Positions 11,251-21,228 of a DNA stretch of 64,000 nt are shown piece by piece (position 1 is the first letter of the stretch; every line of letters starts with the position of its first letter). Source of the stretch: Toxorhynchites rutilus septentrionalis (taxonomy: Eukaryota > Arthropoda > Insecta > Diptera > Culicidae); assembly GCF_029784135.1 (NCBI RefSeq), contig NC_073746.1, positions 184,331,983-184,395,982 of the forward strand, written 5' to 3'. Under the pieces are notes generated by a model. It was given only the letters and a program-made list of their open reading frames with translations, did not search any database and had not been told where the DNA came from. The position numbers and the translations under genes were made by a program.

Positions 11251-11261
11251 ACACAAATTAC

Positions 11262-11285
11262 GATTTTCCCGCGAGTATAGGAGTG
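11262..11285. repeat. Solo end of the CTCCTRTACTCGCG MITE
   Basis: CGCGAGTATAGGAGTG followed by TTAA (11286-11289) matches the terminus of the elements at 8105 and 34132. The remainder of the element is absent. Confidence 0.5.
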
Positions 11286-11289
11286 TTAA

Positions 11290-12185
11290 AGCAGCTTTCA
11301 GGCCTGCTGAACTGGTAGAGATTAGTTTGCCTCCCTTAATCACCATATCAGTACCAGACGTCGACACTGTACATACGACATCGCGGATCTTGATATGTCA
11401 AATTCGTAATGTGATGTAATATGAATTCAATTACGATCCAATATGATTTACCGTTGAACGATTTTCCACAGCATGCAATACAATTCTTCGCAGTACTACA
11501 ACGAATATGTTCATGCGACTCACAAACCACATCAGCCTGATATGCATCTATGGTTTCAGATGTACACAATGTATACTTTGATCGACATTGCGATTTTAAT
11601 TCGATCTCACTTTATATACGACTTAGAATATGCCAAGTTATGCGATTTAATGGCGGTTCGTGAGGTTATAAAAATAATTATAACCTCACAAACATTTTCC
11701 ACCATTGTTTTTTTTGTTCAACTATAGTACCAGATGCATGTGTAAGCCGTATATTCATCCAAACTCATTCGCAAGCAATTGTCATGCATGTATATCACCT
11801 CCACTTTCGCATGTATATGTGAGCTAGGCGCTTCATAAAATATCATAAAACCTAAAATATGGTATATATTATATGATGCTGTGTATACGCATCAGATTTT
11901 CCTGAGCCTGAATTTACGACGCTACATGAAGAGCTGGATGTTTTTTATTTATAGAATGATTTCTCACTAATGTCTGCGAGGAATCTCACGTTGTTCCAAT
12001 GTCCAATACTTTTAAATTTGAAGATCATTTGATATTTTTTCGGCGTTTCGATGCCGAATGAATTGAATATGAATTGATTGCACAACATACAATGCAACAA
12101 CTGATGAATGCATATACGCATATACGCAATACGCATCGATCACCATTATGAACTAAGGCCCGAATGTAGGCAAAAAAATATAGGA
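11290..12185. other. Intron 1 spacer; repeat fragments only
   Basis: At 11350 a fragment ACCAGACGTCGACACTGTAC matches one end of the GTTGACGGC repeat family (see 12979). A 26-bp palindrome GAGGTTATAAAA...TTATAACCTC lies at 11671-11696. No gene was recognised. Confidence 0.4.
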
Positions 12186-12189
12186 GGAT

Positions 12190-12670
12190 GTGTCCGAGAT
12201 ACAACCGCATTGTTGACGTAGAACTACGCTGTTTTTATATATAAATCGCTTGTTTGTAACTTCGGATATTATGCTGTGAAATTTTAGAAATTACTGTTTA
12301 GTAGAATGGCTTGATCGCCCTGAAATATTTTTTTATTGTAGAATAAGTTGACGATAATTGATTGATGATTCATTCTGGCCCTCGCAGAACAATTCACTAG
12401 CTGATCGAATGTCGCAATTTGTATCATGTCAACAGCAGAACAAATTTATGGGGAAAATGGAAACGCTTATACTTTGCATGATTTTTAACGATTTACACTA
12501 TAAAGCATATCAAACAAATCTTAGGGAATTTACGATTCGTTTGGTATGTAAATCGCCAAAATCCGATCGCGGCAAAAAATAGTTATTAACGTTAACTTTA
12601 TTTCATAAAAACGTGACCTGTTTTTTGATTTGGCACCCTTAAGGGAAGACGTAGTTCTACGTCAAAAGAT
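12190..12670. mobile_element. MITE with GACGTAGAACTACG termini
   Basis: TTGACGTAGAACTACG at about 12214 pairs with its inverted copy GTAGTTCTACGTCAA at about 12650-12667. The left side also carries GAGATACAACCGCATTG. Related sequence occurs at 55310-56115, and a left-end fragment lies at 17890-17935. It is non-coding. Confidence 0.6.
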
Positions 12671-12978
12671 TGCTCATTAGGCCATATGAATAAAAACAAA
12701 ATTCACCTTTACTTTACTTCATTCGAGCAGTCGAGCAGTGAGATTGAGTTTTTACTACGTTTGGTATGAATAAAATTAACAACTAAGCATTTACTTTTCG
12801 AAAATGGATGTTTAGCTGATTTCGTATGAATAAAACAGCATTTATCAAGTATATACTTCATAACTATCAAGTCTGCTCATGAGCATACTTTGGATCTGAA
12901 AACACTTTCATTCGTTTTGATGTTATATCCAATTTATGTTTAATGCTGCTATCTTGCGCTTGAAGTTAAACAAGTTAA

Positions 12979-13435
12979 CAATCCGCATTGATGGCATTGA
13001 GCTTCGTTTACTAGTTTAGGGGAGCGTAAAAAAATTGATTGACTTCCAGGCGGAATGAACACGTTTTTAAAATTTAAATTATGAATGAAAAATAACCCTT
13101 CCGTACCATATTAGCCTTCTGTTTAAATGAAAAACACTTTTGTTTGAAGATGGTGAAAAAATCTTGTACGAAAATTGTTTCAGAAGACAACATTATATTA
13201 TAATGAAAAGTTTCAGTAATAATGTTGGGAATGTTGGGTTAAATAAAAATCGGAAAAAAATGTTTTAAGTGACTAAATAACATGATGAAAATTTTCATTC
13301 AAATTTTAACATTTGAAAACTGGCTTCGTGTCTTCTAATCTGATAGGTATTACACTAACGAGATAGGGACCCAAACTATGGTCCCTAATTGAAAGTCGCC
13401 ACCAGACGTCGACACTATTCCTTTGTCATCGCGAA
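12979..13435. repeat. GTTGACGGC-family repeat, copy 1
   Basis: It starts CCGCATTGATGGCATTGAGC and ends CCAGACGTCGACACTATTCC...GTCATCGCGAA. It shares blocks in order with 20200-20625 and 31728-32171: GGCATTGAGCTTCG, a lysine-codon-like A-rich centre, CTAATCTGATAG and CAGACGTCGACAC. The best copy (31728) has inverted ends ATTCGCGTTGACGGC. It is non-coding. A fragment also occurs at 47150-47250. Confidence 0.55.
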
Positions 13436-13691
13436 CAAGACGGGTCTATTGTACTAGGTGAGGCCGTTTCGTAACTAAGTTGGTTAGGGGAGCGGTATAT
13501 GAAAACAGTACGGAAGAAAGCAGAAGGGGACTTATTTCCTTGAAGCGTGAAAGAGACAGACTGATCAGGAGCGAGCTTCGGCACTAGCGTATTGTGTTTT
13601 GTTTACAAACAAAACACAGTAGACTTCCAATATGGCTGAAGAGTGGTTTTAGCAAGTTGCCCCACCTTAGGATATACTTCTACGCGCCTTG
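13436..13691. mobile_element. hAT-type MITE, copy 1, perfect 8-bp target duplication
   Basis: The 256-bp element begins CAAGACGGGTCTA and ends TACGCGCCTTG, which are imperfect inverted repeats. ATCGCGAA flanks it on both sides (13428-13435 and 13692-13699), an exact 8-bp duplication typical of hAT. The centre is the palindrome GTGTTTTGTTTACAAAC followed by AAAACAC. It is inserted at the right end of the GTTGACGGC repeat. Confidence 0.8.
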
Positions 13692-13796
13692 ATCGCGAAT
13701 ACACGCTTTGTCCAAAAAAACCTTTTGAAACGAAGCCTAAACATACAGTTGACAGATGTTTGACAAAGTAAAAACTATGTTCGAATTCAAACAAAC

Positions 13797-14378
13797 TCTG
13801 GCCTTGTCCGCAAAATGTGCCCTTTTTTCGGCATTTTCCATCACTTTGCCCAATGTTTCGGCCGATATGGCAGCAATTTCTTGTCGGATATTGTCTTTCA
13901 GCGCAGCCAGGGTCCTTGGTTTACCAGTGTATACCTTGGATTTTAAATATCCCCATAAAAAAAGTCAGGAGGCGTCAAATCAGGTGATCTCGGTGGCCAG
14001 TCATAATCGCCGTTTTTCGATATTAATCTTCCGGGGAACATTTCGCGCAATAATTTGGTCGTGGCAGCCGCTGTACGGCATGTAGCGCCGTCCTGTTGGA
14101 ACCAGTAATTGTCCAATTCATTTTCACGAACAAATGGCAATAAAAAGATGCCTAACTCTTGCGAACGATGGCGACCTGATGTCGATGGAGTCTCTGCAAC
14201 ACTGGCTCGAACGGCATCAATATTCTCGTCGAAACGTCTTGGTCGTTGTCTGGACAGATGACTGGCATTACCAACACTACCAGACGATATAAATTTGGCA
14301 TATAATCGACGTATAGTGTTGTCTCCAGGCGATGTTTTAACTTTATTTTTATTTTTCCACTTTAAATGGCCCACCCTG
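13797..14378 (-). pseudogene. DD41D mariner-type transposon, internally deleted copy 1
   Basis: The right end is CCACTTTAAATGGCCCACCCTG followed by TA; the left TIR is lost. On the minus strand the reading begins near the TIR and shows the DNA-binding region (TSPGDNTIRRLYAKFISSGS, then RQRPRRFDENIDAVRASV). It then jumps to LLPFVRENELDNYWFQQDGA and DWPPRSPDLTPPDFF. The segment carrying the first catalytic Asp (SDEAHF in the sister copy at 30508) is deleted, and the C-terminus shifts frame. The spacing from QQD to the last Asp of PPD is 41 residues, as in DD41D elements. It cannot encode a working transposase. Confidence 0.75.
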
Positions 14379-14450
14379 TACTAGGAAAGTTTACTTTACT
14401 TGGAACCGGGCAGAATAAGTAAATACTTTTTTTTATTCATACGACCTATT

Positions 14451-15403
14451 GCCTCAAGGAGAAAGGCTTTAGTGCAATCGAAAAAACATACCCATTTTAC
14501 CCGTCCAATTGTTTAATTTTTTTTACCATATTTTCTGTTCGTGTTCCAAGCAGAAAAATTTTGGATATATTTCCTGTCTAATGGTATACAACACAACATA
14601 TGTCGTAATAACGATTTTCAGTAATAGGCGTTTTAAAACTCTCAATGAATCGTTATAGTTTTCGTAAAGTTACCCCCCTATATAGAAATCAAAGACATAG
14701 TCCTATGTCATAATATTCCCTTGTGTAATGTTTTTTATGGTGGCCCTATTTTATTTATTGGATGACGTTTGTGTTTACGTTATACTCTTTTTCATTCGGT
14801 GTGAGAGTATACAAAGATGAACAACCATTATCGGTTCGTATTTCGCGACGATAACGTAAAAATATTAGTCGTTTAGCGTTGAAAATCTTGAAAAAGGTAC
14901 TTGTGCACGTGTGAAGCATGACAACAGAAGTCCATAGTGTTTTGCCGATCTTCATTTTACTACAATTAGCAAATCTTCGTTCTGAAATTCTACAGGATAC
15001 TAAGGTACGAGAACCGGATCGATGGATGCATCAGCTGATGTTAAAAAAAAATTGTTATGATAGCTGTGGAGAAGGTTGAAACAGATTTTTAGCGAGTGAT
15101 GTTCGTGATGACACTTCAATGCTTTGTTCACTATCAGCACTCTAGTTCTCTAGCACTCTGGTACCAATATTTGTTGCGCAAATCCATTCATCTGACTAAA
15201 AATAAACTCGATGAGATTAACAATATTTCTAATAAGAAACATTTTTTATGAACTCAACTGGTTACAGCCAGAGTGTTACGACGGAGAAAAACGAATGACT
15301 AATGTAATAAAACATTGTTTTGATGGGACTCACTACTATAATATACATATTTGAATATTACATCGATAACTGCATACTAATATTGTTCTTATTTACATTT
15401 CAG
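14451..15403. other. Intron 1, final part
   Basis: AT-rich, no gene recognised. It ends in a good 3' splice site (TTGTTCTTATTTACATTTCAG at 15383-15403). Confidence 0.5.
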
Positions 15404-15985
15404 AACCTAAAAGAATGTATGGTGTCAAGCGCGTCATAGCGTTCTGTATACTCACTGCAATTCTTCCAGCGTCGCTTATAATACTACCACTGTATCTCAG
15501 GCACACCGTTTTCGCAGCTGTAGTATATTCTATTGCCGAGTCGGATATAATTGAAATCCGAGATGGAATTTCATCGGTTTTCTGTCAACGCCATCTTTTG
15601 GAAATGAACACCAGCTTCAACGCATTCCAGTTGAATCAGAAGCCGGAAATCTCCAAAAATCGTAAACATATACGTCTGAAGAAATCTATGTCCCTACCAG
15701 ATGATACATTGGAATACTGGGGATTCTATTTGCTGAAAGGAGCAACAGTGGCATTGAAGGTTTGCTCGAGGTATGATGGATCGCGGATATTGGTTGTGAA
15801 AGGAGAGAGGAATCTAAGGACTTGTGGGCTTTTGGAGCATAATAAGAACAAGGTAGGAACCCATTTCAATAACGAGCATGGCCAGGTATTGGTGACGTTC
15901 GAGTCGGCTGCAGAAATTGTGGATTCTTCCGGGACCCTTAACGATAAATCGAATGGCTACATACCTCCAGACGCTGGAAATCATG
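15404..15985 (+). CDS. Gene 1, coding exon 2: first membrane segment and APD1-4_N-like domain
   Basis: The exon lies between acceptor CAG (15401-15403) and donor G|GTGAGT (15986); both splice sites split codons in phase 1. It begins KPKRMYGVKRVIAFCILTAI, giving a hydrophobic segment at residues 42-63 (VIAFCILTAILPASLIILPLYL) preceded by basic residues. This predicts a cytosolic N-terminus. The following region (EIRDGISSVFCQRH; then LEYWGFYLLKGATVALKVCS with RILVVKGERNLRTCG) resembles the N-terminal domain of the APD1-4 family, formerly DUF4792. In plants that domain precedes a RING finger; none is present here. If translation began at the internal ATG at 15415, the protein would lack only the 35-residue N-terminus. 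I infer a membrane protein of the secretory pathway or cell surface; the function is unknown. Confidence 0.8.
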
Positions 15986-16676
15986 GTGAGTTGTGAGTTG
16001 CGTTGAAACATTTTCTTTAGCTTGTTAAATTACTGTTAAGCAGAAGTGTCTCGTTAGAAAATTGACTAGTTGTGCACCTACACATGCAACGAGAGCAAAA
16101 TTTCGTAAATTTTTACTCAAAATTGAAAAATGGGCGAATATTGTTTTCTTTATCTAAGAAAATGGATAGGCAGGATTATCTGTTGTTTCATCGTATTTCA
16201 GTCAAACTGGACGACTTCTAACTTTGAGCTATGTTTCATAATCGTGCGTAGTTAATACACTGCGTTTCGTAACTATAGAACCACTCAATTTTCCTGAGTT
16301 TCCAGAGAATTGTAAGAAGTCGGCTGAGTGTAGAATACAATAATTATCTTTATTTATCAGACTGGCCATTTCAATTTTGTTGTTGTGTTAAGGTGCGAAA
16401 CATTCAAAAAACTAAATTTCCAGTGTTTCATAACTATAGAACCAGATGGAAAAACTCTCATATGAATTACAATGAGACTCCAATTCGTAGGTCATCTTTA
16501 GTTTTCAATCAGTTCAAATAACCCATTCGGGGTGGTTTCTACCAAGCTGTGCTACGTTGTAGTGTGTATCTCGTTCTACGCGGAGGATACTTCTCGTTTA
16601 AGCTTTGAAATCACTCATGCTGCTTGTAACCTGCATCTACTATTCTTACGGTCACTCTTCATAAGTTCTTGACAGG
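15986..16676. other. Intron 2, first part
   Basis: No gene seen. A short repeated phrase, TTCRTAACTATAGAACCA, occurs at about 16265 and 16428. Confidence 0.4.
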
Positions 16677-17755
16677 GTTCTGATTTGGTGAACAAGCTGA
16701 ACAGTCCAGAATTTGAAGCTCCTATTCACTAAACCATGCCATGACTGTCCGGATTTTATGAATTGATACCAGATCAATCAATTATCACGGTGTTTTTAAT
16801 GCAAAAACAGCAGTAAATTGTTCTAAAGTACTTCGTTGCATTTCTGCAACGAGAAGTGCAACGAACCAGGCTTTTTGAGAAAATTCTTCAATTTCTTCAT
16901 ACTGGAAGGGCTTACGGAACGTGTCATGTAGTTTTCAACTCGTAACTTTGCATGCGGCAGTTTGATGGCTTGAAGAAAATATTTCCAAAATGGCCTGGTT
17001 CAGACAGCTTACCATCGACACGAATGAACAGTAGGCTCCGATTTCCTTTACTCCCCCTTTTGAGGATTTTTAGATTTACAGAAAACTTAAATTTTGACAT
17101 CTGCGACAATAGTAAATGAAGTCCGAATGAGCTAATATTGTACAGAAGGTATTTTATCGTGTAAATCAACATTTTTCAGGGAGTCCCGTATGAAAAATCG
17201 AAATGACGATTTTCATTGCCATCCTAAACCATACGTTTTGCCTCGTATTCCGAAAAGACGACAAAGTCCAAGAGCGTTGATTTTTGCAAAAAAAAAATTA
17301 TTCCGAGATGACAGTAGATCTCAACGTTTCATGCAATTTGAAGACATTTGGCATCAAATTTTTTTTTTTTCGAAAACCCTGATTTTCTTTACCCCTCTTT
17401 TGGGTGATTTCTCGGTTTTCAAAAAAATCTTGACCACTGACTTTGACCGCTGTGCGACACTAGTAAATGAAGTCCGATTGAGCTGATATTTTGCATAGGG
17501 TAGTTTTTCGTGGGAATCAACATATTTAATCAAGTTCGCTTTGAAAATTCGAGATGGCCATTTTCATTGGCAACTCTAATAGTCAGAAGTGCAACGAAGT
17601 ACTTCAGAATCATTTACTGCTGTTTTTGCATAAAAACACCGTGATAATTGGGTAATTTGGCATCAATTAACAAAATCCGGAAAGTCATGGCATGGTTTAG
17701 TGAATATGGGCTTCAGATTCTGGACTGGTCAGCTTGTTTACCAAATCAAAACCGA
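16677..17755. mobile_element. Long-TIR element (about 180-bp inverted ends) with inner direct repeat
   Basis: The left arm (16677-16860: GATTTGGTGAACAAGCTGAA, CCATGCCATGACTGTCCGG, CAATTATCACGGTGTTTTTA, AAGTACTTCGTTGCA) is mirrored by the right arm (17580-17755). The interior holds two diverged copies of a unit of about 350 bp. The matching phrases AGTAAATGAAGTCCGAWTGAGC lie at about 17110 and 17461. No transposase frame is present. Confidence 0.65.
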
Positions 17756-17934
17756 AAATCGATTTTTTCTCTTCGATACCTCCGATTATTTTTATCGCAG
17801 AATAAAATGAGTAGCGTCTCGTCCGCCTGTTAAAACTGTTCATAGGACAGGTAGACAGTATCAGAAAAAAAAAATATTAAAAAACTTTGGGTGGGTTACA
17901 CCTAAGATAAAACCGCAAGGTTGACGTAGGATTA

Positions 17935-18757
17935 GCGATTAGCGTGATATGACGTCAGCTTGTTTTCGTTTCTTTAGATTCAGTTTTAGCAGAGATGCTA
18001 GATAGGAAAAGGTTTTTAATTTGAAAATATTATAAATCGCTCGTTTTTTAATTATATTTTCCACACAACACATTACAAAATGAAAAACATTATTACATCA
18101 ATAATTGTTTACGAATGAATTTAATATATTATATATTTTTTAAACATGACTGTGGAGCCCGTGGAGACACGAATATTTATTTCCGCGTGCTGAATCAAAA
18201 CAATTCTAAAATCACCCGGCATCAATGCTGATGATTGATTGGTAATTGTTTGATAGAGGTAATGGACTTCCATGTGGAACAAACAGATTTTTATAATATG
18301 TACAACAAATTCTACTATCTTCGCATTTGCTAATCCGATAGAGGTAGAGGGTGACTGTCTCTTTGTGACTTTCGTCATCTCGAATAATTATTTCGCGTTG
18401 CGCCTACTAGTGGAAACATTTTTATATATCCTTGCGAGTGTCGATACAAAAAAAAAGTTTATCTCGGTAGTTTTATCTAAAACTATTGTTTCGGGCTATA
18501 TTTCAGAAGGAAAATTGAAATAGAAGGTAACCTTGTTTCATAATATAATATATGTTTCAGAAGAAGATTATTAGAATTCATATTAGTCTATGAGGAAAAC
18601 AAGCGCTTTACAATGTCACATGGTAGTTACGTTTCAGATGCAATTGTGTGAACAACCGCAAAATTTAACTGAGCTGAAGAGCTGTTGCAAATGATCAGCT
18701 CACTTGTATGAGCTGAACGGCTCTGAGCTGCTCACCAAGATGAGCTGATTTGCCCAT
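17935..18757. mobile_element. AGCTCA-rich MITE, copy 1 (truncated)
   Basis: It matches 36231-37255 in reverse. Shared blocks include TGATATGACGTCA, TTTAGCAGAGATGC, CCGCGTGCTGAATCAAAACA, TATTTCGCGTTGCGCCTA and CAATTGTGTG. The right end GAGCTGATTTGCCCATCTC corresponds to the 36231 end. Multiple GAGCTGA boxes near the end are typical of hAT subterminal repeats. The left end is lost next to a GACGTAGG fragment. Confidence 0.6.
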
Positions 18758-18801
18758 CTCTATTTGCAATACCAATTTCATTAGTTTTGAAATCTGTGTT
18801 A

Positions 18802-19124
18802 TGGTGGGTTTAGACCAGTGATATATTCATGTGAAGAAATATGATGAGATTTATAGAAATCGCATCAACCGTTTACACTAGCGTGAACTTCTATAATGAA
18901 TATATTCATATTTTCGGTGAATTTATTCACCTAAAGTAGAACTGCATCCAACTTTAGTGATTTCTCACCAGTGAGAAATTCACAAGCGTTTACATATGCT
19001 GAATTTATTCAAGTTATATATACCTCGAATAAGTGTATCATATTTATTCTCACCCGTTTACACCTATTTTCACGTGAATAAATTCATCTATAGCTATAGA
19101 TCTCCCTAATGTAAACCCGCCATT
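18802..19124. mobile_element. Tourist-like MITE with TTA duplication
   Basis: The 323-bp element begins TGGTGGGTTTAGAC and ends GTAAACCCGCCA, flanked by TTA at 18799-18801 and 19125-19127. The body is an imperfect fold-back with TTCACSTGAATAAATTCA-like repeats. A 3-bp TTA/TAA duplication is typical of PIF/Harbinger (Tourist) MITEs. Confidence 0.65.
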
Positions 19125-19888
19125 AGAGAAACACATTCCGGTCTGCAGAAATGCATGCGAGTACAAAAGTATTCGCACCTTGCAGTGGATTTCCGAGCGA
19201 GCATTCGTTCATATACAATTTGTGTGATTTCAATAGCCTATTTTCATAGCAACTTTTAAGTTATTGAAACAAGTTTTCAGATCATTAATTAACAATCATA
19301 TAACTCTTGGATATTTGTTTTTCGAATGAAGTGGTTATCATTCCACTTCGTCCAGCCGGCAAAGAGGTGTTAACGTTCAAAACCTTGCACTCCAAGCGTC
19401 ACTCTCTAGTTTGCGAAACCTTGAACTTACCACCCTCAGAATGAAGATCACAAAACTTGAAAGCACAGAAAAAAATTAGTTCCCAGGACTTTCATCTTGA
19501 AGAAATTCACCAACTGATATTCAACCAAAACTCCACTGACAATAATCCCGTTGAATCCAACCGTTTCATAGTCTGGCATTTAGTCGAAATATTTTCTGAA
19601 AAATAATTTTTTTTTCCACGATCAAAAAGATTGGAAAGATCGAAAAGAAAAGATCAAATTTCACGATTTTTTGGTCATTTTAATATCAAATTATGTTCAG
19701 ACACAATTCTCGTTTAAGATTTTTCAACCTATTGCAAATAACATGTTTCTCCGTTACATGGAATACATGTTTGATCCAGAAGATATAATAAAAAGTAGAC
19801 ATAGACATTGATACATTTCGGTAATTTAAAAAAAGAGATGTGTACTTGTCGATGTCTGTCACGAGAGTATATTTCTCTTACCAACTAA
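19125..19888. other. Intron 2 spacer
   Basis: No gene. At 19136-19180 CATTCCGGTCTGCAGAAATG...GCGAGTACAAAA resembles 55667-55710 (CATTCCGGCCTGCACAACG...GCGAGTACAAAA), so a further dispersed repeat is present. Confidence 0.4.
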
Positions 19889-19890
19889 TA

Positions 19891-20739
19891 GCGAATTCGT
19901 TTTTGTTCAGTTTCAACCCCAGTGCCGCACTAACTGCTGTCAAAACGTTTTTTTATTCACTCAGTTTCGCACTCAGTGTCGCACTAGTTCGCCCCGAAAG
20001 CTGTTAGTTTCGCACTGAGATGTTTCACGGGTTGGCACTCGGGTTCACCAATACAACTATACTGAACTGTCAAGTTCCGAATATTGTTTTGGAAAATCTA
20101 AAAATAAAGACTATGAAAATGGAAAACCTGCTGCTTTTGCTTTTGTATTATTGGAATCGTAATCCAATTCGGATTCTGATTTTGAAGAGTAGAGTAGACG
20201 GCATTAAGCTACGTGTGCTTTCATTGGGAGGTGAAAATAATGATGGATATTCAGGTGGAATAAATTTCAAAATCAAAATTATGAATGAAAATTTACTTTA
20301 ACGTATCGAATATTTATTTTATGTGATTAAATAAAAGTTTTTTTCCGATATCGCAGAATATTGAACGAAAACTGTGTCTAATGATGGTGTTATATTATAA
20401 TAGTAATTATTTGTGGAACAAACAGGAAATGCATCGACAAATGGTTAAGTGAGTGTCAGAACTACATGTGTTAGGTAATCAAACAATATTAAGTAAAAAT
20501 TTTCATTCAAACTTTTATATGTTTACACTGCACTTGGCCCTTCTGATCTGATGGAGAACAATTTACCTCCCAAGCACTAATATCACCACCAGACGTCGAC
20601 ACTGTACATTTGCCGTCGTAAATATAAACAAATCAGACTATATAACGCACACCAACAAACCACCGCATTCGTGAAACTGAAAACGTTTTTTTATTACAGA
20701 GTCAGTTTGGCACTGACTCAGTTTTAAAAACGAATTCGC
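19891..20739. mobile_element. MITE with GCGAATTCGTTTTT termini and TA duplication
   Basis: GCGAATTCGTTTTTGTTCAGT at the left is mirrored by ACTGACTCAGTTTTAAAAACG and AATTCGC at the right. TA flanks both sides (19889-19890 and 20740-20741). Subterminal CAGTTTCGCACT/GTCGCACT motifs repeat. A GTTGACGGC-family copy (about 20200-20625) occupies the middle. No coding sequence was recognised. Confidence 0.65.
20200..20625. repeat. GTTGACGGC-family repeat, copy 2
   Basis: GACGGCATTAAGCTACG at the left and CCAGACGTCGACACTGTACA...GCCGTCG at the right match the copies at 12979 and 31728. GTGTCTAATGATGGTGTTAT and TTCTGATCTGATGG blocks lie between them. Confidence 0.5.
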
Positions 20740-20741
20740 TA

Positions 20742-21098
20742 TAACTTACGAGCTAAGTTCGCATATGATTTTACATGTTTATTTATTATCATTATTGTTG
20801 TCTACAACAAGCGTCGAGCGGGGCGGTATGTTATTGTTGTTAGTTGTTGGAGGTCGTATACAGGGAAGTTTGGCGTGCCATAATAGCGTTCAGCCGATGT
20901 TATGAAATTAGTTGGTTTGGGGGATTTCCGTAAGGAAATCAAAAGTTGCTGACGAATGTAAATGTTGTTAGATATGGTATGCAGAAAAGTGGTTATGGGA
21001 AGTAAGAAAATAGTAAGAATGCGGAATTGAGGATGAGAAAGAATGAGGGTCAGGATGTTTTGTGTTTAATTGGAATTGAGGTTAGTTAGTATGCTACA
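20742..21098 (-). repeat. 3' LTR of the 412/mdg1-like retrotransposon
   Basis: On the minus strand, pol is followed by the polypurine tract AAAGAGGGGAGG and then TGTAGCATACTAACTAACC, a normal LTR start, at 21098. An AATAAATAAA polyadenylation-like signal lies near 20785-20795. The far boundary is uncertain; the GCGAATTCG MITE abuts it. I could not find a matching 5' LTR beyond gag. Confidence 0.55.
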
Positions 21099-21228
21099 CC
21101 TCCCCTCTTTAGAAGAATGGTGTAACCATTCGGAAAAAAGGATAAAAAGAAATTATACCCGCTGAGCTTGCGTTTACAAATGAAAAATATATTCAATTTT
21201 TTTTTTACTAGTTTTGTGCATATAAGTC

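Larger units (their letters stand above)
12676..14450. mobile_element. Outer TIR element, later invaded by three others
   Basis: ATTAGGCCATATGAATAAAA at 12676 is mirrored by TTTTATTCATACGACCTATT ending at 14450. A CTTTACTTC/AAGTAAAG block lies inside each end. Between them lie a GTTGACGGC-type repeat, a hAT-type MITE and a DD41D mariner fragment, all annotated separately. The original element was therefore probably under 500 bp. Confidence 0.5.

Noticed and set aside
15415..15996. Gene 1 exon 2 as a complete single-exon gene
   Set aside because: The frame stops within three codons past a consensus donor, and exon 3 joins in phase with the conserved second domain.
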